Part shown: positions 5,323 through 5,883 of the stretch, piece after piece
How positions within the stretch are numbered: position 1 is the stretch's first letter
How the letters are laid out: each line of letters starts with the position of its first letter
NCBI GenBank assembly: GCA_003566935.1
Contig: PXBM01000083.1
Location: 1 to 5,883, forward strand
Source of the DNA: Syntrophomonadaceae bacterium
GTDB taxonomy: Bacteria; Bacillota; Dethiobacteria; DTU022
DNA length: 5,883 nucleotides
Direction: 5' to 3'
Notes under the pieces: model-generated
Told to the model about the DNA's origin: nothing
Databases searched by the model: none
What the model saw: the letters and a program-made list of their open reading frames with translations, nothing else
Position numbers and translations under genes: made by a program

Positions 5323-5712
5323 TTGCATGCATCGCATCATATTGCAATCATATTAGCTGACCTGGATGGGCTAAAAAAGATTAATGATACCTTTGGTCAC
5401 GGTGAAGGTGATCTTTATCTGCAACATATTGCTACCATATTAAAGGAAGCACTGCGTGGGTATGATTTGCTGGCAAGAGTTGGTGGTGATGAGTTTGCCA
5501 TGGTCCTGCCACGAACTGATGAGCAGGCAGGAAAAACGATTATAAAAAGAATTTACAATATGGTTGAAGAACACAATGAAGCAAATAAAGGATCAATACT
5601 GAGTGTTTCTATGGGATTAGCCATAAGCAAGGATAATACTCAACCTCTTGAAGAAACTTATCATGATGCTGATAATCGTATGTATATTGAGAAGCAGCGT
5701 AAAATTAAATGA
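5323..5712 (+). pseudogene. GGDEF-domain (diguanylate cyclase) remnant, 5' truncated
   Basis: The frame encodes the C-terminal three quarters of a GGDEF domain, the module that makes c-di-GMP from two GTP. Present are A-D-L-D-G-L-K-K-I-N-D (12-22; metal-binding Asp), G-H-G-E-G-D (25-30), the inhibitory-site R-G-Y-D (45-48) five residues before V-G-G-D-E-F (53-58), S-V-S-M-G-L-A (94-100) and the final A-D-N-R-M-Y (116-121). Missing are the first 25-30 residues with the usual D-x-L-T-G-L-x-N-R-R and any sensor domain. No frame upstream encodes them, and 5262-5322 has stops in the plus frames. The only initiators in reach (TTG at 5323 and later codons) have no ribosome binding site; the preceding bases are pyrimidine-rich. 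A 129-residue GGDEF piece without its first helix is unlikely to fold. I therefore call it a gene fragment left by deletion or insertion, while noting that the catalytic motif is not decayed, so the loss may be recent. Confidence 0.75.
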
Positions 5713-5739
5713 GTCCAAAATAAAAACTACGGTGGCGAA

Positions 5740-5780
5740 TGGGGTCAGGTCTTATGGACAGTTCAACTACACTGTGTCCC
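5740..5780. repeat. Possible REP-type or IS200-like element remnant
   Basis: TGGGGTCAGGTCTT (5740-5753) followed by an inverted repeat GGACA (5756-5760) / TGTCC (5775-5779). Sequences of the GGGGTCAGGTCTT and GGACAGTT...TGTCCC kind are, from memory, common next to REP-associated tyrosine transposase genes in Firmicutes and other bacteria. No transposase is visible, and only one short copy is in the window, so this is a resemblance rather than an identification. Confidence 0.3.
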
Positions 5781-5790
5781 AAGTTATCAG

Positions 5791-5883
5791 TTATTTCGAT
5801 TCTGATGCTAAAAACGCCAGAAATTCCTTCACAAGCTGCGGGTCGAACTGGGTGCCGGCGCAGCGCTTCAGCTCTTCTAAGGC
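5791..5883 (-). CDS. C-terminal end of a probable HD-GYP domain protein
   Basis: Reading minus from the window edge, 30 codons run to TAA at 5793-5791. They encode A-L-E-E-L-K-R-C-A-G-T-Q-F-D-P-Q-L-V-K-E-F followed by a short tail. The pattern A-x-x-E-L-x-R-x-A-G-T-Q-F-D-P-x-L-V-x-x-F is the characteristic last part of HD-GYP domains (c-di-GMP phosphodiesterases, metal-dependent phosphohydrolases). The HD and GYP catalytic motifs would lie beyond 5883 and cannot be examined, nor can any receiver or sensor domain. The reading frame ends normally, so this end is intact. Confidence 0.75.
   Translation of the reverse strand, partial: ALEELKRCAGTQFDPQLVKEFLAFLASESK

Overview
The window looks like chromosomal DNA of an anaerobic Firmicute (class Clostridia or a close relative). 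The grounds are strong AGGGGG/GGTGA-type ribosome binding sites, TTG as well as ATG starts, AT-rich intergenic DNA with perfect sigma-A hexamers, and gene types common there: a TrhP/YrrO-like U32 protein, GGDEF and HD-GYP c-di-GMP proteins, and a long-form GH130 protein. The lineage is an inference; no rRNA or other taxonomic marker is present.

Layout. (1) 1-891, plus strand: the C-terminal half of a carbon-nitrogen hydrolase (nitrilase superfamily), overlapping by 14 nt a 172-residue protein of unknown function, so the two are probably translationally coupled. (2) 918-2384, minus strand: a 488-residue GH130-family protein (beta-mannoside phosphorylase/hydrolase family) with a TTG start, convergent with the first pair across only 26 nt. 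(3) 2385-2653: AT-rich spacer with no gene seen. (4) 2654-3557, minus strand: two small tandem paralogous proteins whose predicted alpha-beta order resembles the Roadblock/LC7 (MglB) fold. (5) 3558-4037: about 480 nt without a confident gene. It holds a perfect consensus promoter (TTGACA, 17 nt, TATAAT) on the minus strand, about 355 nt upstream of the first paralog. The intervening leader has several inverted repeats and a possible 29-codon reading frame. (6) 4038-5261, minus strand: a U32-family protein related to tRNA hydroxylation proteins. (7) 5323-5712, plus strand: a GGDEF domain that lacks its N-terminal part and any credible start, probably a gene remnant. (8) 5740-5780: a short sequence resembling the ends of REP-type elements. 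(9) 5791-5883, minus strand: the last 30 codons of a protein that looks like an HD-GYP phosphodiesterase; the rest lies beyond the window.

The conserved housekeeping-type genes are at the edges. The least explained part is the AT-rich island at about 2400-4030: a long structured leader feeding a pair of diverged Roadblock-like paralogs, with no partner GTPase in view. This is the best candidate for undescribed biology. The c-di-GMP genes at the right edge (GGDEF remnant, HD-GYP tail) are separated from the island by the U32 gene, and nothing in the sequence links them to it.
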